DNA from: Collinsella sp.
GTDB taxonomy: Bacteria; Actinomycetota; Coriobacteriia; Coriobacteriales; Coriobacteriaceae
Reading direction: 5' to 3'
DNA length: 23,983 nt
NCBI GenBank assembly: GCA_019424965.1
Contig: JAHYYL010000034.1
Coordinates: 1,254-25,236, forward strand
Part shown: positions 23,225 through 23,983 of the stretch, one piece after another
Layout: the number at the start of each line of letters is the position of its first letter
How positions within the stretch are numbered: the stretch's first letter is position 1
The notes under the pieces: generated by a model
Seen by the model: the letters and a program-made list of their open reading frames with translations, nothing else
The model's database searches: none
What the model was told of the DNA's origin: nothing
Made by a program: the position numbers and the translations under genes

Positions 23225-23983
23225 ATGACTGTTACGTTCGAAGGTTACGAGCGCCGCGCTGACAAGATCAACAAGTGCCTCGCCGACAACGGCATCGCCT
23301 CCCTCGAGGAAGCTCTGCAGATCTGCACCGACAAGGGCTTCAACCCGCGTGAGATCGTCAACAACACCCAGTCCATCGCCTTCCAGAACGCCGAGTGGGC
23401 CTACACCCTCGGTTGCGCTCTCGCTGTCAAGCGTGGCGCCAAGACCGCTTCTGAGGCTGCCGCCATCATCGGCGAGGGCATCCAGGCCTTCACCGTTCCC
23501 GGCTCCGTCGCCGAGGACCGCAAGGTCGGTCTGGGCCACGGCAACCTGGGCGCTATGCTGCTCTCCGACGACACCGAGTGCTTCGCCTTCCTGGCTGGCC
23601 ACGAGTCCTTCGCTGCCGCTGAGGGCGCTATCGGCCTGGCTCTGAACGCCAACAAGGCTCGCAAGAAGCCGCTGCGCGTTATCCTCAACGGTCTGGGCAA
23701 GGACGCCGCTCAGATCATCGCCCGCATCAACGGCTTCACCTACGTGAAGACCCAGTTCGACTACTACACCGGCGAGCTCAAGGTCGTCGAGACCATCCCC
23801 TACTCCGATGGTCCCCGCGCTGCCGTTAACTGCTACGGCTCCGACGACGTCCGCGAGGGCGTTGCCATCATGTGGCACGAGAACGTCGACATCTCGATCA
23901 CCGGTAACTCCACCAACCCCACCCGCTTCCAGCACCCCGTCGCCGGCACCTACAAGAAGGAGCGCCTCGAGGCTGGCAAGAAG
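23225..23983 (+). CDS. GGGtGRT family protein, 5' part (gene runs off the window)
   Basis: ATG 23225 follows GGGAGGG by 8 nt and lies 18 nt after the scaffold gene's stop, so the two are likely co-transcribed. The 253 visible residues begin MTVTFEGYERRADKIN and include CLADNGIASLEEALQIC, PREIVNNTQSIAFQNAEWAY, VGLGHGNLGAMLL, FLAGHESFAAAEGAIGLAL and KPLRVILNGLGKDAAQIIARINGFTYV. I recognise this as the GGGtGRT family (PF14057), whose function is not established. The naming motif would lie beyond the window edge. The frame is open to the last base. Repeated Gly-rich loops suggest a Rossmann-like or ligand-binding fold, but that is only an impression. Confidence 0.8.
   Translation, partial: MTVTFEGYERRADKINKCLADNGIASLEEALQICTDKGFNPREIVNNTQSIAFQNAEWAYTLGCALAVKRGAKTASEAAAIIGEGIQAFTVPGSVAEDRKVGLGHGNLGAMLLSDDTECFAFLAGHESFAAAEGAIGLALNANKARKKPLRVILNGLGKDAAQIIARINGFTYVKTQFDYYTGELKVVETIPYSDGPRAAVNCYGSDDVREGVAIMWHENVDISITGNSTNPTRFQHPVAGTYKKERLEAGKK

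Noticed and set aside
22481..23935. 484-residue open frame on the minus strand across the scaffold and GGGtGRT genes
   Set aside because: It is a mirror frame created by GC-rich, codon-biased plus-strand genes. It has no ribosome binding site, is low-complexity (Val/Gly/Asp/Leu), and spans two well-supported genes and their intergenic gap.
1..23983. CRISPR array, tRNA or rRNA gene
   Set aside because: I saw no regularly spaced 25-40 bp direct repeats with unique spacers, no tRNA cloverleaf with the T-loop consensus, and no rRNA signature. The only strict periodicity is the 23-bp IS repeat.

Overview
The window looks like a chromosomal segment of a GC-rich Coriobacteriia, most likely a Collinsella-type gut actinobacterium. 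The evidence is a sufCBDSU operon behind an Rrf2/IscR-like regulator, a NifU-like scaffold gene followed by a GGGtGRT-family gene, strong GGAGG-type ribosome binding sites, and sortase-anchored and GT2-rich surface loci. The genus is inferred from overall protein character; no 16S or marker gene is present.

Positions 1-2530 are a scrapyard. It holds an Abi_2 (abortive-infection-like) gene broken by a one-base homopolymer frameshift, the 23-bp-periodic terminal repeats of an IS21-like element, two istB fragments fused in opposite orientation, a long inverted repeat ending in nine Gs, and the C-terminal third of an AAA+ ATP-binding protein.

Positions 2538-9448 are a minus-strand run of five GT2 glycosyltransferase genes. 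Four genes follow their predecessor by about 12 nt or less; one 74-nt gap separates the second and third. The last gene encodes a tandem two-domain enzyme. A divergent GlfT2-like glycosyltransferase lies at 9705-10724. Together they look like one end of a cell-surface polysaccharide locus. Converging on the GlfT2-like gene is an AAA-ATPase-like/PDDEXK-like protein gene (10745-12543) that appears to carry a one-base frameshift near its 3' end.

Positions 12677-14560 encode a secreted protein with a lysozyme-like domain, a long disordered wall-spanning region and an MPKTG sortase signal, with a clear terminator. Next come the Rrf2 regulator (14700-15131, minus) and the divergent SUF operon (15352-20597, plus), which encodes the SufC/SufB/SufD scaffold complex, the SufS desulfurase and the SufU sulfur acceptor. 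The operon ends in a textbook terminator. The 220-bp regulator/operon intergenic region holds two related inverted repeats and an IscR type-1-like site next to the sufC promoter.

Positions 20661-22471 hold a RAYT-type Y1 transposase gene (minus). Its predicted catalytic tyrosine codon reads Ser. Immediately downstream lies a roughly 200-nt non-coding element with nested stems, the most intriguing unexplained structure in the window. The window ends with a second Fe-S-related pair, the NifU-like scaffold gene and a GGGtGRT gene cut off by the window edge.
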